A stretch of DNA of 64,000 nucleotides from Chitinophaga hostae (GCF_018224885.1 NZ_JAGTXB010000004.1:496001-560000), one strand, 5' to 3'. Positions 27,872-38,152 are shown, counted from the first letter of the stretch. Notes: generated by a model from the letters alone, not told the origin. Numbers and translations are program-made.

Positions 27872-30241
27872 TCATTTCAAGAGCGAACTCTCGAACAGCA
27901 AAAGTATTCTTTTATATTCATCTGTCCAGCTACTGGGCGTAGTAAATCCGTGATCTTCCACCGGAAACACTGCCAGCTCCCAGTTATTTTTTCCCAATTC
28001 AATTAAACGCTGTGATAAACGTACAATATCCTGGAAGTGCACATTGGTGTCGATCATACCATGACACATCAGTAATTTACCTTTCAGCCCATCTGCATAG
28101 TAGATGGGAGAGGAGCGGCGGTAAGCAATACTGTCTGTAAATGGTTCATTCAGTATATTACTGGTATAACCGTGGTTGTAATGCGCCCAGTCTGTAACTG
28201 AGCGTAAAGCGGCACCGGCTGCAAACACACCGGGTTTGGTAAACATGGCCATTAATGTCATAAATCCGCCATAACTACCACCATAGATACCGATGCGTTG
28301 CGCGTCCACCTGCAATTTTTCTGCCAGATATTTTGCGCCGTCTACTTCATCATCCAGATCCTTGCCACCCATATACCGATAGATGCCGGTACGCCAGTTG
28401 CGGCCATAGCCGGCGCTGCCGCGATAATCCATATCAAGCACCGTATAACCTTTATCGGTAAGCAGGTTATGAAACATGTATTCGCGGAAATAACTGCTCC
28501 ACCATTTATGGGCGTTCTGCAAATATCCGGCGCCATGCACAAAGATAACAGCCGCCCCGTTATTTTTTGCCGGATCGGGCGTATATAAGCGCGCATACAC
28601 CGGTTGCTGGTCGCGCGCCATGAAGGTAATCACCTGCGGATCACGCCATGCATAGGTTTTAAATTCGTCGGACTGACCCTTGTCGGTCACCTGCATAGCC
28701 TTTGCTCCCGGCGTATTAGGCTGCAGATACAGCTCCCAGGGCTTGTTGGAATAGGAATAACGGTAAGCAATCCATTTGCCGTCGGGAGAAACACTCACTT
28801 CATTTGCACCCTGCATCGCCGTAATTCTTTCTGCCTTACCACCACGAACGCCTATACGATAAAACTGTTTTTCACCGGGATGTACTTCATTGGTGGTAAT
28901 GTAAAAGTATTTTTTGTCGGGCGACAATGCCGCTTCCTGTACTTCATAGTTGCCACTGGTGAGTGGTGTTACAGTTCCGCTGCTGACAGATGCGGTGTAT
29001 AAATGGGAATAGCCGGTAGCTTCTGACTGGAACCAGCAGGTGTTTTCATCTATCCAGCCAATATTGGCGCCACCCATGGTCCAGCCGATGCCGGGGCCTG
29101 CTACCCAGGCTTCGTCCCGCTGCCGGTTCAACGTTTTTACGGCGCCGGTGGCGGCGTCGAGCAGTACAATCCAGCGGTCCTTATTATCGAGCGAGCGGAT
29201 ATCTGCAATAGCATGCGTGCCCTGATCGGACCAGTACGGACCGTTGATGATCACGTTCCTCACGCCGGGAGTATCTTTTTTCGTATAGTCTTTTACGTAA
29301 TCAGGCTGATCTTTGATCCCCGGCAGGTCTGTTGTTTTAACGGGAAATACAGTATCGCGGTTCCGGTCATATACATAACTTTCGAAAGTACCCTGTGGCG
29401 CACCTACTTTATCACGGGCAGGGATATCCGTAGTATATCCCGAGGCGGTTACAAATTCGGGTACAATGGTATTACGGGCATCGGTAGGAGCGGTGAAAAG
29501 ACTGTAGGTAATGAAACGCCCGTCCGGACTGATTTGTACGTTCATTAATCTTTTATTTTCGAGATACAGCTGTCGCAGTGGTTTAATTTCATGGGCCTTA
29601 TTAAACGCGGTGGCGGCATCCGTACGTGCTTTTTTGTCCCGTACAATGTCCATCAGCTCCAGCTGCTGCGCTTTCAGGAATTTTTCTTCTGCGGTACCCG
29701 CCTGGCTTTCGTCTTTGCTGGCCGGCTTGCTGCCGGTAGCAAAGCTGGTGAGCTGGCTGATCAGCCCTGATGTGCGGTCCCAGGCATACAGGTCGCGGTT
29801 TTGCTGAAATACCACCTGTTTCCCGCCAAAGCTAAATACCGGGTTGACAGAAGTGGCAGTAGTATTGGTGATACGGGTGGTTTTACCGGTTTTTATCTCC
29901 AGTAAATAAATATCGCCCTGGTAGCTATAGGCCAGTAATGTTTTATCTGTATTATAAGTACCGGAAGACCGGGCTTCTATAAGACCGCGTTCTCCGGCAT
30001 CGGTTTTACGGGGTGCATTGTTTTTAATACCGGCATAGTAAAGGGAGTCGGTCAATTGTTTATCGGGGTTCCAGCTGAAATAAACCGTCTGGTTGTCGGT
30101 ACCCCAGAAAATATTATCAGGAGAAGTTCCTATCCATTTAGGATCGCGCATGATCTTTTCTACCGTAAGCGGGCCTGCCTGTTGGGCAAAGATGCGGTTG
30201 GCTGATAAAAAAATAATGGCGGGTAATACCCATTTTCTCAT
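27872..30241 (-). CDS. Prolyl oligopeptidase (S9) family peptidase, DPP-IV-like
   Basis: 789 aa with an N-terminal signal peptide (about residues 1-20). The first ~520 residues form a beta-propeller-like region with WD-style repeats (SPDKKYFYITTN; SPDGKWIAYRY). The C-terminal alpha/beta-hydrolase domain has the nucleophile in GGSYGGF (S656), Asp in GMIDTNVHFQD (D731) and His in VEDHGF (H764). Cleaves peptides in the periplasm or at the surface, often after proline; specificity is not predictable. It is transcribed alone on the minus strand. Confidence 0.93.
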   Translation of the reverse strand: MRKWVLPAIIFLSANRIFAQQAGPLTVEKIMRDPKWIGTSPDNIFWGTDNQTVYFSWNPDKQLTDSLYYAGIKNNAPRKTDAGERGLIEARSSGTYNTDKTLLAYSYQGDIYLLEIKTGKTTRITNTTATSVNPVFSFGGKQVVFQQNRDLYAWDRTSGLISQLTSFATGSKPASKDESQAGTAEEKFLKAQQLELMDIVRDKKARTDAATAFNKAHEIKPLRQLYLENKRLMNVQISPDGRFITYSLFTAPTDARNTIVPEFVTASGYTTDIPARDKVGAPQGTFESYVYDRNRDTVFPVKTTDLPGIKDQPDYVKDYTKKDTPGVRNVIINGPYWSDQGTHAIADIRSLDNKDRWIVLLDAATGAVKTLNRQRDEAWVAGPGIGWTMGGANIGWIDENTCWFQSEATGYSHLYTASVSSGTVTPLTSGNYEVQEAALSPDKKYFYITTNEVHPGEKQFYRIGVRGGKAERITAMQGANEVSVSPDGKWIAYRYSYSNKPWELYLQPNTPGAKAMQVTDKGQSDEFKTYAWRDPQVITFMARDQQPVYARLYTPDPAKNNGAAVIFVHGAGYLQNAHKWWSSYFREYMFHNLLTDKGYTVLDMDYRGSAGYGRNWRTGIYRYMGGKDLDDEVDGAKYLAEKLQVDAQRIGIYGGSYGGFMTLMAMFTKPGVFAAGAALRSVTDWAHYNHGYTSNILNEPFTDSIAYRRSSPIYYADGLKGKLLMCHGMIDTNVHFQDIVRLSQRLIELGKNNWELAVFPVEDHGFTTPSSWTDEYKRILLLFESSLLK

Positions 30242-30343
30242 AGTGGTTCATTATTTTGTTGGGGAATAAATGTAACGGTTTAATCATAAATTGCCGTAAC
30301 TTTTGGATGGACGTACCGTTGCCAACTGCTCTAAATCCGGTTT

Positions 30344-30874
30344 ATGCGCATACCTGTATTACTTTCCCTCTTGCTTTTTGTGGCCTGCAAGCCCAAAAGA
30401 CCTGTACGGCAGCAGGTACAGGTATCAGAAGACACCACGTTTTTAACAGGAACCTTTTATGTGATCAGGCATGCGGAAAGAAATCCCGGTCCTGATTCCA
30501 CCTTAACGGCGGCCGGCCAGGAAAGAGCAGGCGCGCTATACCGGCTGCTGAAAGACTCCGGGCTTAATAAAATCTATATCACTCCTTATAAAAGAACGAT
30601 GGCTACGGCCGACAGTGTCCGGATCCGCCTCCACCTCGATACCTGCTTCTATGCAGCTGATACTACCGGTGAAGCCTTTATTTACCAGGTAACCCGGCAT
30701 GAAGACTGGGGCAAACGCATCCTGGTAGTAGGACATTCCAATACTATTATCCCCCTGTTACGCAGCCTGAGGGCCAGCCCGCATATTGATTCGATCGGGG
30801 AAAATGAATACAACCGGCTGTTCATTGTGCGAAAAAACAAAGACGGGACTACGTTGAAGGAGGTATCTTATTAG
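30344..30874 (+). CDS. Histidine phosphatase family lipoprotein
   Basis: 176 aa. A signal peptide ends in lipobox LLFVAC (cysteine at 15), so the protein is likely membrane-anchored. The mature domain has the histidine phosphatase motif VIRHAERN, with the phospho-accepting His, a YITPYKRTMATAD segment, and the second catalytic His in VVGHSNT. Phosphatase substrate unknown. The start at 30344 is supported by the lipobox. The stop codon abuts repeat A3. Confidence 0.88.
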   Translation: MRIPVLLSLLLFVACKPKRPVRQQVQVSEDTTFLTGTFYVIRHAERNPGPDSTLTAAGQERAGALYRLLKDSGLNKIYITPYKRTMATADSVRIRLHLDTCFYAADTTGEAFIYQVTRHEDWGKRILVVGHSNTIIPLLRSLRASPHIDSIGENEYNRLFIVRKNKDGTTLKEVSY

Positions 30875-31098
30875 TTTTTTTTCTTGCCCAGGATTTTTTC
30901 TTGCCCAGGATTAGACTGATTATGATGATTTACATGATTTTTTCTTGTGATTATAATTTGATTTTAAAAGATTAAGAAAGATGTAGGCAATAATTTGCTG
31001 ATATCTTCCTTAATCTTTTAAAATCAAAAAGAAAAAATCATGTAAATCATCATAATCAGTCTAATCCTGGGCAAGAAAAAATCCTGGGCAAGAAAAAG
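30875..31098. repeat. Family A palindrome between convergent phosphatase and mgtE genes (copy A3)
   Basis: Both arms carry two copies of TTTTTCTTGCCCAGGATT, then AGACTGATTATGATGATT and TACATGATTTTTTC; about 70 bp of each arm is nearly perfectly complementary. The TTATGATG variant is present in both arms. The inner stem AAAAGATTAAGAAAGAT pairs with ATCTTCCTTAATCTTTT. The internal segment GTGATTATAATTTGATTTT is shared with A5 and A6 in the opposite orientation. Confidence 0.92.
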
Positions 31099-32475
31099 TT
31101 ACAGGAGGATGCCCTTCATTAAAGTATATGCCACCGTGAAGTAAATCAGCAACCCCGTTACATCCACGAGCGTAGCCACGAAAGGAGCCGAAGAGGTGGC
31201 CGGATCCGCACCGCATTTCTTGAGCAGCAGGGGGAGCATGGATCCCGAAAGGGTGCCCCATAACACCACGCCTACAAGGGAGATACCTACGGTGGCGCCT
31301 ATCAGCACGGTGTGCGCACCATAAGTATGGAACAATGTATTCCAGAGCAGGATACGGATAAAGCCAATAAGGCCCAGTGCCCCACCGAGTATAAGACCGG
31401 AAATGATTTCACGGCGCATCACGCGCCACCAGTCGCCCACCGTGATTTCGCCGAGGGCCATCGCCTGTATAATCAGGGTGGATGCCTGGGAGCCGCTGTT
31501 ACCTCCACTGGAAATGATCAGGGGAACAAACAGCGCCAGCACCACGGCCTTGGCAATTTCGTCTTCAAAAAATCCCATGGCAGTAGCGGTCAGCATCTCT
31601 CCTATAAATAATACTACCAGCCAGCCTACGCGTTTTTTTATGAGCCGGAAGATGGGCATATCGAGGTAAGGCTCATCCAGGGCCTCGGTACCACCTATCT
31701 TCTGGATATCTTCTGTATGTTCTTCGTTCGCGATCCATAACATATCGTCGATGGTCACAATGCCCAGCAATATACCCTGGTCGTCGACTACGGGTAAGGC
31801 TACCCTGTTTTCCATCCGGAAAACCTGTATGGCCTCTTCCTGTCCGTCGTTGGCATGCAGGGATACAAAGCGGTCATCCATCAGCGTATGTACCACGGTA
31901 TCGGGCGATACCAGCAGGAATTCCCGGATACGGAAGTCGTCCAGCAGGTACCCCTTTTCATCAATTACATAGATAACATCGATCGTTTCACTGTCTTTTC
32001 CATGTTCACGGATATAGTTCAGCACCTGCTTTACTGTCCACTCTTCCCGTACTGCAATGTAATCGGGGGTCATGATACGGCCTACACTGTTTTCCTTGTA
32101 GCCAAGGAGCGACAGCGTAATGCGGCGTTCTTCGGGGTCGAGCAGTTTGATCAGTTCTTTTACCGCTTCGCTGGGAAGCTCTTCCAGGAAGGCGGTACGG
32201 TCATCCGCCGGCAATTCGTTCATCAGCTCCGCTATTTTGGCGGCCGACAACTTGCGGATCACATCTTCCTGCAGGGGAAAGTCCAGGATACGGAAAGCCG
32301 CTGCCGCTCTGCTGATCGACAGGTTGTTAAAGATGATATCACTGGCATCGGGGTCTTCGTGAATCAGTTCGGCTATATCCGTTATCAGCTGGTCGTCCAG
32401 GTAAACTGACAGTTCGCGGTAACTTTTCTCATCTGTCAGTGTCTGGAATTTCTCCAGTAAAGCTTCATTTTCCAT
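31099..32475 (-). CDS. mgtE: Magnesium transporter MgtE
   Basis: 458 aa from the ATG at 32475 (a TTG two codons upstream is also possible). Domain order is normal: MgtE N domain (about residues 10-125, with DRTAFLEELP and LLDPEERR), a CBS pair (about 130-255, with VGRIMTPDYIAV), and five membrane helices from about residue 280, containing the family pore motif GGNSGSQA. Transports Mg2+ (or Co2+) at the inner membrane. A bestrophin-like gene lies 57 bp upstream on the same strand, so they are probably co-transcribed. The stop codon touches repeat A3. Confidence 0.95.
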   Translation of the reverse strand: MENEALLEKFQTLTDEKSYRELSVYLDDQLITDIAELIHEDPDASDIIFNNLSISRAAAAFRILDFPLQEDVIRKLSAAKIAELMNELPADDRTAFLEELPSEAVKELIKLLDPEERRITLSLLGYKENSVGRIMTPDYIAVREEWTVKQVLNYIREHGKDSETIDVIYVIDEKGYLLDDFRIREFLLVSPDTVVHTLMDDRFVSLHANDGQEEAIQVFRMENRVALPVVDDQGILLGIVTIDDMLWIANEEHTEDIQKIGGTEALDEPYLDMPIFRLIKKRVGWLVVLFIGEMLTATAMGFFEDEIAKAVVLALFVPLIISSGGNSGSQASTLIIQAMALGEITVGDWWRVMRREIISGLILGGALGLIGFIRILLWNTLFHTYGAHTVLIGATVGISLVGVVLWGTLSGSMLPLLLKKCGADPATSSAPFVATLVDVTGLLIYFTVAYTLMKGILL

Positions 32476-32532
32476 GTACAATTGCCTCTATCTGCGAAAA
32501 TAAGTTAAAATAGCACGCTGCCGGGGCAGTCG

Positions 32533-33411
32533 TTATAATAATTCTGACACATGCAGCCGGATATTGCTGCAAATCGTATCGACAGGCAGATCGTTGGCAT
32601 CTTTGCCAAACGGATCCTCAATTTCCTCTGCAATCAGTTCCAGGCTGGCCAGTACAAAGAAAATGAACACAATCATCGGGATGATCAGGTAGCCCAGGCT
32701 GAATACATATCCAAATGGCATGGACATTACATAAAAGAATATGAACTTCTTGATGAAAACGCTGTAGGAGAAAGGGATCGGGGTGTTTTTAATCCGCTCG
32801 CAGGCGCCGCATACGTCGGCGAACGACTGTAGCTCAGTGTTTAACAGGATCAGCTGATCACCGGTGATCTGCCCGCTGCGGTACAGTTCCATGGTTTTGC
32901 TGGTGATTTGCTGTGCCAGCTGGTTAGGCACATGTTTACCGATATCCGTATGAAGTGGCTCCTGTCCGGGGATAGCTTCCATCTCGTCATGGATATAGGT
33001 TTTCCGCAGATGGTTTTTCAGGCCATAGGCAAAATTCGGGATCATGACCTTAAAGAAAAGCCTGTCGGCTGTATTATTGGCCGGCAGCATCGCCTGTATT
33101 TTGATAGCGAGGTTGCGGCTGCTGTTAACCAGCGCCCCCCATTGCCGGCGGCCTTCCCACCAGCGGTCATAGGCGGTGTTGGTACGGAATACCAGCAACA
33201 GCGATATCACAAAGCCCAGCAGGCCATGCATCAGCGAAATATTTTTGAGCTCACTGTTAGACGACAGCTTCCAGACCTCCAGCTCCAGCCAGGCGATTAT
33301 GGCCGAATAGATAGAAAGCGCCACGAACATAGGAAACAGCTTCCTGACAGTATCAGCTTTGTGGATGCGGAAAATAAAGGTAAACCACTCTTTTGGGTTA
33401 TAATTGATCAT
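32533..33411 (-). CDS. Bestrophin family ion channel
   Basis: 292 aa bacterial bestrophin (formerly UPF0187). The family motif FRTNTAYDRWWEGRRQWG is at about residues 75-92, and four hydrophobic segments flank it (around 24-45, 60-75, 225-245 and 250-270). Bacterial members conduct ions, most often sodium or other cations, across the inner membrane. Upstream of mgtE by 57 bp on the same strand. The ATG start is preceded by an AT-rich region. Confidence 0.9.
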   Translation of the reverse strand: MINYNPKEWFTFIFRIHKADTVRKLFPMFVALSIYSAIIAWLELEVWKLSSNSELKNISLMHGLLGFVISLLLVFRTNTAYDRWWEGRRQWGALVNSSRNLAIKIQAMLPANNTADRLFFKVMIPNFAYGLKNHLRKTYIHDEMEAIPGQEPLHTDIGKHVPNQLAQQITSKTMELYRSGQITGDQLILLNTELQSFADVCGACERIKNTPIPFSYSVFIKKFIFFYVMSMPFGYVFSLGYLIIPMIVFIFFVLASLELIAEEIEDPFGKDANDLPVDTICSNIRLHVSELL

Positions 33412-33537
33412 ATATATTGCTTGATAAAAGGCAAAAAAAATAATTTCCGGGCCGCAAACCTAAATTTTTTAAACATGATTTTGATAACTTCTTCCTTTAA
33501 CTTTACTTTACGTCTTCTTTTATTTTGAAATTGCGCT

Positions 33538-33939
33538 ATGATAAAGCCGTACTTGTACATTGATAAGTCGAAGGGAAGAGGCAGAGGAGTCTACACGAAG
33601 GAAAAGATCCCGGCCGGAACAAGAATAGAGACTTCACCTGTGCTCGTTCTCTCTTACGATGATACTGAAATTGTGGACCAGACAAGACTCCATAACTATA
33701 TTTTTCTCTGGGGCGTAAAGGAAACGCGTTCTTGTGTGGCTTTAGGTTTCTGTTCTATCTATAACCACGATTACCATCCCAACTGTGAATATGAAATGGA
33801 CTTCACCGAAGAAACCATGAGCATCATCACCCTCCGGGATATTAAAAAAGGAGAGGAGCTCTTTATTAACTATAATGGAGATGTATCCGATACTTCCCCG
33901 CTCTGGTTCGATATCAAAAAGAAGCAAACAGCAAAGTAA
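33538..33939 (+). CDS. SET-domain protein
   Basis: 133 aa consisting almost entirely of one SET domain. The start KGRGRGVYTKEKIPAGT (about residues 12-28) is the SAM-proximal motif. CSIYNHDYHPNCEY (about 71-84) is the NHxxxPN knot motif, and GEELFINYNG (about 105-114) the C-terminal part. SET domains methylate lysine using SAM; the substrate is unknown in bacteria of this type. No pre- or post-SET regions. It precedes the repeat region upstream of marR-hut but is probably a separate unit. Confidence 0.86.
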   Translation: MIKPYLYIDKSKGRGRGVYTKEKIPAGTRIETSPVLVLSYDDTEIVDQTRLHNYIFLWGVKETRSCVALGFCSIYNHDYHPNCEYEMDFTEETMSIITLRDIKKGEELFINYNGDVSDTSPLWFDIKKKQTAK

Positions 33940-34170
33940 AGAATTACGGATTACGGATTAAGAAAGGTTGGAAGATTATAACGAATATTAACTGCTGACC
34001 TGTCCTATTCGTTTTTCTTTCATTATATTATATAAGTGCTTATATAATTTAATTTCCGCGATAGTATTTCATTTTTCTTTTGTAATATTGTATAAGCGCT
34101 TATATAAATTAATAACAACACATAGTCATATTCGATTATGTCTCATTTATCAATCCGTAATTCGTAATTC
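33938..34170. repeat. Family C arms flanking the SET-marR spacer
   Basis: The left arm GAATTAC, GGATTAC, GGATTAA (33941-33961) and the right arm CCGTAATTCGTAATTC (34155-34170) are inverted copies of the GRATTAC heptamer. They are separated by about 190 bp that contains two operator-like palindromes. Confidence 0.75.
34015..34110 (+). promoter_or_regulatory. Tandem palindromic operators upstream of the MarR-hut operon
   Basis: TATAAGTGCTTATA (34031-34044) and TATAAGCGCTTATA (34091-34104) have centres exactly 60 bp apart. The second is a perfect palindrome; the first differs at one central base. Flanking bases (TTTTTCTTT before, ATAAATT or ATAATTT after) are also repeated. They lie 73-146 bp before the marR start, as expected for a MarR-family autoregulatory site. 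A near -7 box (TAATATTG) lies just before the second palindrome. Confidence 0.6.
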
Positions 34171-34176
34171 TTCCTT

Positions 34177-34656
34177 ATGTCATTCTATCCATCATTAGGC
34201 TACCTGGTTTTCGGCAGCCGCCTGCGCCGCCTCAGTGAATATTTCCTGATGGAAGTAAATAAAGTATACGAACAGGCCGGGATTCCCTTTGATGCCAGCT
34301 GGTTTCCGGTGTTTTACCTGTTGTCGAAACAACAGCCGGTACCCATGATAGATATTTCAGATCAGCTGGAAATTTCCCACTCGGCGGTTAGCCAGATGGT
34401 CACCAACCTTAAGAAGAAAGGGCTGTTGAAAACAACGCCTTGTAAGGAAGATGGCCGCCGACAGCTGGTGGCTTTTTCCAAAAAAGGAGAAGAACTGCTG
34501 CAACAGATACAACCCGTTTGGGACGCCATCACCGAAGCGATGAATGAACTGGTAATGGAAAACAAACAAAGCCAGCAGGTACTGGCAGCCATCGCACAAA
34601 TTGAACAATCCGTGCAGCAAAAGTCGTTGGCAGAAAGAATTAAACAACAACTATAA
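34177..34656 (+). CDS. MarR family transcriptional regulator
   Basis: 159 aa winged-helix regulator. The recognition-helix region DISDQLEISHSAVSQMVTNL (about residues 52-71) and wing with DGRRQ (about 87-91) are typical. It is 30 bp upstream of hutH and in the same direction. Two palindromic sites 60 bp apart precede it. This suggests autoregulation and control of histidine use, where other bacteria use HutC (GntR type) or HutP. The signal molecule would be expected to be a histidine-pathway intermediate, by inference only. Confidence 0.87.
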   Translation: MSFYPSLGYLVFGSRLRRLSEYFLMEVNKVYEQAGIPFDASWFPVFYLLSKQQPVPMIDISDQLEISHSAVSQMVTNLKKKGLLKTTPCKEDGRRQLVAFSKKGEELLQQIQPVWDAITEAMNELVMENKQSQQVLAAIAQIEQSVQQKSLAERIKQQL

Positions 34657-34686
34657 TACATCATACACCAGAAAAATCTACCGATC

Positions 34687-36255
34687 ATGAGTGATATTTT
34701 TAAGTACGGTATTGACCAGCTCACGGTTGCTACAGCCATCGACATCGCTGCCGGCAAAGTGAAGGGGATACTGGTACCGGAAGTAATTACCCGCGTACAA
34801 ACCAGCTTCGGGTATGTACAAACCATCGTAGCACACCATACCACGGTATATGGCATCAACACGGGCTTCGGCCCCTTGTGTGATACCAAAATTTCGGAAG
34901 AAGATACCCGCGCCCTGCAGTACAACATCCTGCAAAGCCATAGCGTAGGTGTAGGAGAACCTATCCCGGAAGAAATTGCCCGCATCATGCTTATCACCAA
35001 AGTACATGCGCTGGCACAGGGATTTTCAGGTGCGGCATTGTCTACCCTGGAAAGAATTATCTGGCATATTGATCATCACATAACACCACTGGTGCCTGAA
35101 AAAGGCTCTGTAGGCGCATCCGGCGACCTGGCGCCCCTGTCGCACCTGTTCCTGCCACTCATAGGCCTGGGACACGTATGGTATAAAGGGCAGAAAACGG
35201 ATACCGCTCAAATGATGCAGCAGGAAGGCATTGCTCCTGTAGTACTGGGACCAAAGGAAGGCCTGGCGCTCATCAATGGTACCCAGTTTATCCTGTCGTT
35301 TGCCGTAAAAGCAGTGCAGCGTTTGCACAACGCCCTGGAAGCAGCCGATATCATCGGGGCTTTATCTCTTGAAGGACTGATGGGCACCGCCAAACCTTTT
35401 GATCCGCGTTTACATGCCATCCGCCCGTTTCCCGGTAACCAGCTGGTAGCGCATCGTTTGAAAACACTGCTGGACCATTCTGAGATCATGTCGTCGCATG
35501 TAGACTGCGGCCGCGTGCAGGACCCTTACTCCCTGCGCTGTATGCCACAGGTTCATGGCGCTTCCCGCACTGCATGGCAGCACCTGCAGGAGCTCACCAC
35601 CATTGAATTGAATGCCGTAACAGATAACCCGATTATTTTTAGTGCAGAAGATACTATCAGTGGTGGTAACTTCCACGGGCAACCGATGGCTCTGCCGCTG
35701 GACTACGCCACCGTGGCAGCCGCGGAACTGGGTAATATCTCCGACAGGCGTTGTTATATGATGATTGAAGGGAGATACGGACTGCCAAAGCTGCTGATAC
35801 AGGATGCCGGTCTGAACTCGGGCTTCATGATTCCGCAGTATACCACCGCCGCCCTGGTAACAGAAAATAAAACGCTGTGCTTCCCCGCCAGCGCAGACAG
35901 CGTGCCCACTTCACTGGGACAGGAAGATCATGTATCCATGGGTTCCATCAGTGGCCGTAAACTAAACCAGGTGATCAGCAACCTGGAATATATCCTCGCC
36001 ATAGAGTTGCTGTATGCCGCACAGGCCGTAGATTTCCGCCGTCCGCTGAAATCGGGCCCGGTACTGGAAGCCGTACACAAGTATACCCGCGATAAAGTAT
36101 CCTTTGCTACCAAAGACCGCATCTTCGCCAATGATATTGCGGCACTGCATACTATCATCACCAATCAATCACTGGTGCGCGTAGCCAACGATGCTGCGGC
36201 CCAACATCAACTTAACTTAAACGGACTTTATAATGACCAGTTTGGACTTTATTAA
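34687..36255 (+). CDS. hutH: Histidine ammonia-lyase
   Basis: 522 aa. First step of histidine degradation, converting histidine to urocanate plus ammonia. The MIO prosthetic group would form from A144-S145-G146 in [24 protein letters not shown] at about residues 57-65 and AVTDNPI later are typical. It overlaps the hutU start by 23 bases, so translation is probably coupled. Second gene of the marR-hutHUIG cluster. Confidence 0.97.
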   Translation: MSDIFKYGIDQLTVATAIDIAAGKVKGILVPEVITRVQTSFGYVQTIVAHHTTVYGINTGFGPLCDTKISEEDTRALQYNILQSHSVGVGEPIPEEIARIMLITKVHALAQGFSGAALSTLERIIWHIDHHITPLVPEKGSVGASGDLAPLSHLFLPLIGLGHVWYKGQKTDTAQMMQQEGIAPVVLGPKEGLALINGTQFILSFAVKAVQRLHNALEAADIIGALSLEGLMGTAKPFDPRLHAIRPFPGNQLVAHRLKTLLDHSEIMSSHVDCGRVQDPYSLRCMPQVHGASRTAWQHLQELTTIELNAVTDNPIIFSAEDTISGGNFHGQPMALPLDYATVAAAELGNISDRRCYMMIEGRYGLPKLLIQDAGLNSGFMIPQYTTAALVTENKTLCFPASADSVPTSLGQEDHVSMGSISGRKLNQVISNLEYILAIELLYAAQAVDFRRPLKSGPVLEAVHKYTRDKVSFATKDRIFANDIAALHTIITNQSLVRVANDAAAQHQLNLNGLYNDQFGLY

Positions 36256-37903
36256 AACATATGCAGCACACCCGCATTATAAAGCGCCGCATGGTGCACA
36301 GCTGCATGCCAGATCCTGGCAAACCGAAGCGCCTTTACGTATGTTGCTCAACAACCTTGATGCAGCAGTAGCCGAAAACCCGGATGAACTGGTGGTATAC
36401 GGCGGTATCGGGCAGGCCGCCCGTAACAGGGAAGCACTGCAGAAAATTATAAACATACTGCTGGAACTGGATGATGACCACTCCCTGCTGGTACAATCCG
36501 GTAAACCGGTAGGCATTGTACGCACGCATCCGCAGGCGCCCCGCGTAATGCTGGCTAATAGTAACCTGGTACCCAAATGGGCTACCTGGGAACACTTCAA
36601 TGAGTTGCGTTCCAAAGGACTGATGATGTACGGCCAGATGACCGCAGGCAGCTGGATCTATATCGGTACACAAGGCATCCTGCAGGGTACCTATGAAACC
36701 TTTATGGAATGCGGCCGGCAACATTTTAACGGTAACCTCGCCGGCAAACTGTTGGTGACCGCGGGTATAGGCGGTATGGGCGGCGCACAGCCACTGGCCG
36801 CGACTATGGCCGGAGCAGTATTTATCGGCGCTGATATTGACCCTACCCGTATCCAGAAAAGACTGGACACCCGCTATATTGACCGCATGACCTACTCTTA
36901 CGAGGAAGCCATCCAATGGGCCAAAGCAGCACAGGAGAAAGGAGAGGCTTTGTCTATCGGTTTGGTCAGCGACGCAGGTGATATGCTGGAACGTATGTTG
37001 AAAGACAACATTATCCCCGACATCCTCACTGATCAGACCTCGGCCCACGATCCGCTGAATGGTTACGTACCCAACGGTATGACGCTGGCCGCCGCACTGG
37101 ACCTGCGTAAAAATGATGCTGCGGCTTACCGGGAGCTGTCGCTCAAAAGCATGGCCCGTCACGTAGGCTTTATGTTGCAGCTGCAGCAGAAAGGCGCCAT
37201 CACGTTTGACTATGGTAACAACCTGCGTGAATTTGCCCGTGAAGGCGGAGAACCCAACGCATTTAATTTCCCCGGATTCACACCGGCATACATCCGTCCG
37301 CTGTTTTGTGAAGGCAAAGGCCCGTTCCGCTGGGTAGCCCTTTCCGGTGATCCGGAAGATATTTATACCACCGACCAGGCGTTGATAGCAGCATTCCCGG
37401 AAAATACCCACCTGATCAACTGGCTGCAAAAAGCCAGGGAAAAAGTGGCCTTCCAGGGATTGCCCGCCCGCATTTGTTGGCTGGGTATGGGCGAACGTGA
37501 AAAAGCAGGGCTTATCTTCAATGAGCTGGTAAGAACAGGTAAAGTAAAGGCGCCCATTGTTATTGGCCGTGATCACCTCGACTGTGGCTCCGTTGCTTCT
37601 CCGAACCGGGAAACCGAATCCATGAAAGATGGCTCTGATGCCGTGAGCGACTGGACCCTGCTGAACCTGATGGCCAACACAGGCGGTGGCGCTACCTGGG
37701 TATCTTTCCATCATGGCGGCGGCGTAGGAATGGGTTATTCGCAACATGCCGGTATGGTAGTGCTGGCAGACGGTACCGATCGTGCGGCAGCATGTTTGCA
37801 GAGAGTATTACATAATGATCCTGCCCTGGGAATTTTCCGCCATGCAGATGCAGGCTACGAAAAAGCGCAGGAGTGGGCAGAGAAATATGGGCTTAGCTTT
37901 TAG
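36233..37903 (+). CDS. hutU: Urocanate hydratase
   Basis: 556 aa, normal for the family. Converts urocanate to imidazolonepropionate using tightly bound NAD. Family stretches are NWATWEHF-like [35 protein letters not shown], the glycine-rich [12 protein letters not shown] and [19 protein letters not shown] near the C-terminus. The ATG lies inside the hutH 3-prime end (23 bp overlap). The last residues (L-S-F) and stop codon are read from a family B repeat. Confidence 0.97.
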   Translation: MTSLDFIKTYAAHPHYKAPHGAQLHARSWQTEAPLRMLLNNLDAAVAENPDELVVYGGIGQAARNREALQKIINILLELDDDHSLLVQSGKPVGIVRTHPQAPRVMLANSNLVPKWATWEHFNELRSKGLMMYGQMTAGSWIYIGTQGILQGTYETFMECGRQHFNGNLAGKLLVTAGIGGMGGAQPLAATMAGAVFIGADIDPTRIQKRLDTRYIDRMTYSYEEAIQWAKAAQEKGEALSIGLVSDAGDMLERMLKDNIIPDILTDQTSAHDPLNGYVPNGMTLAAALDLRKNDAAAYRELSLKSMARHVGFMLQLQQKGAITFDYGNNLREFAREGGEPNAFNFPGFTPAYIRPLFCEGKGPFRWVALSGDPEDIYTTDQALIAAFPENTHLINWLQKAREKVAFQGLPARICWLGMGEREKAGLIFNELVRTGKVKAPIVIGRDHLDCGSVASPNRETESMKDGSDAVSDWTLLNLMANTGGGATWVSFHHGGGVGMGYSQHAGMVVLADGTDRAAACLQRVLHNDPALGIFRHADAGYEKAQEWAEKYGLSF

Positions 37904-38105
37904 CCATTAGCTTTTAGTTAATGCAGCGGATTTTTTTCTTGCCCAGGATTAGACTGATTTTGATGATTTACAGGATTTTTTCTTTTTTGATTTGAAAAGA
38001 TTTGGGAAGACATAAGCGGATATAATCTTTTTTAATCTTTCAAAATCACAGAAAAAAAAATCCTGTAAATCATCAAAATCAGTCTAATCCTGGGCAAGAA
38101 AAAAA
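37891..38105. repeat. Composite family B plus A palindrome inside the hut operon (copy A4)
   Basis: AGCTTTT-AGCCATT heptamers run out of hutU, then TTAATGCAGCGGA, and then the inverted arms TTTTTTTCTTGCCCAGGATT (37931-37950) continuing with AGACTGATTTTGATGATTTA and CAGGATTTTTT. About 51 bp of each arm is perfectly complementary. The inner stem (AAAAGATTTGGGAAGA) is weaker than in other copies, as the right partner lacks the matching bases. It separates hutU from hutI. Confidence 0.92.
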
Positions 38106-38152
38106 CTCGCGGAATACCAATGATCTCAAGTTGTCTTTTAAAAACCAGGTGA

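Noticed and set aside
36335..37747. 470-codon open frame antisense to hutU
   Set aside because: Shadow of a well-conserved urocanate hydratase; composition is Cys/His-rich and unstructured.
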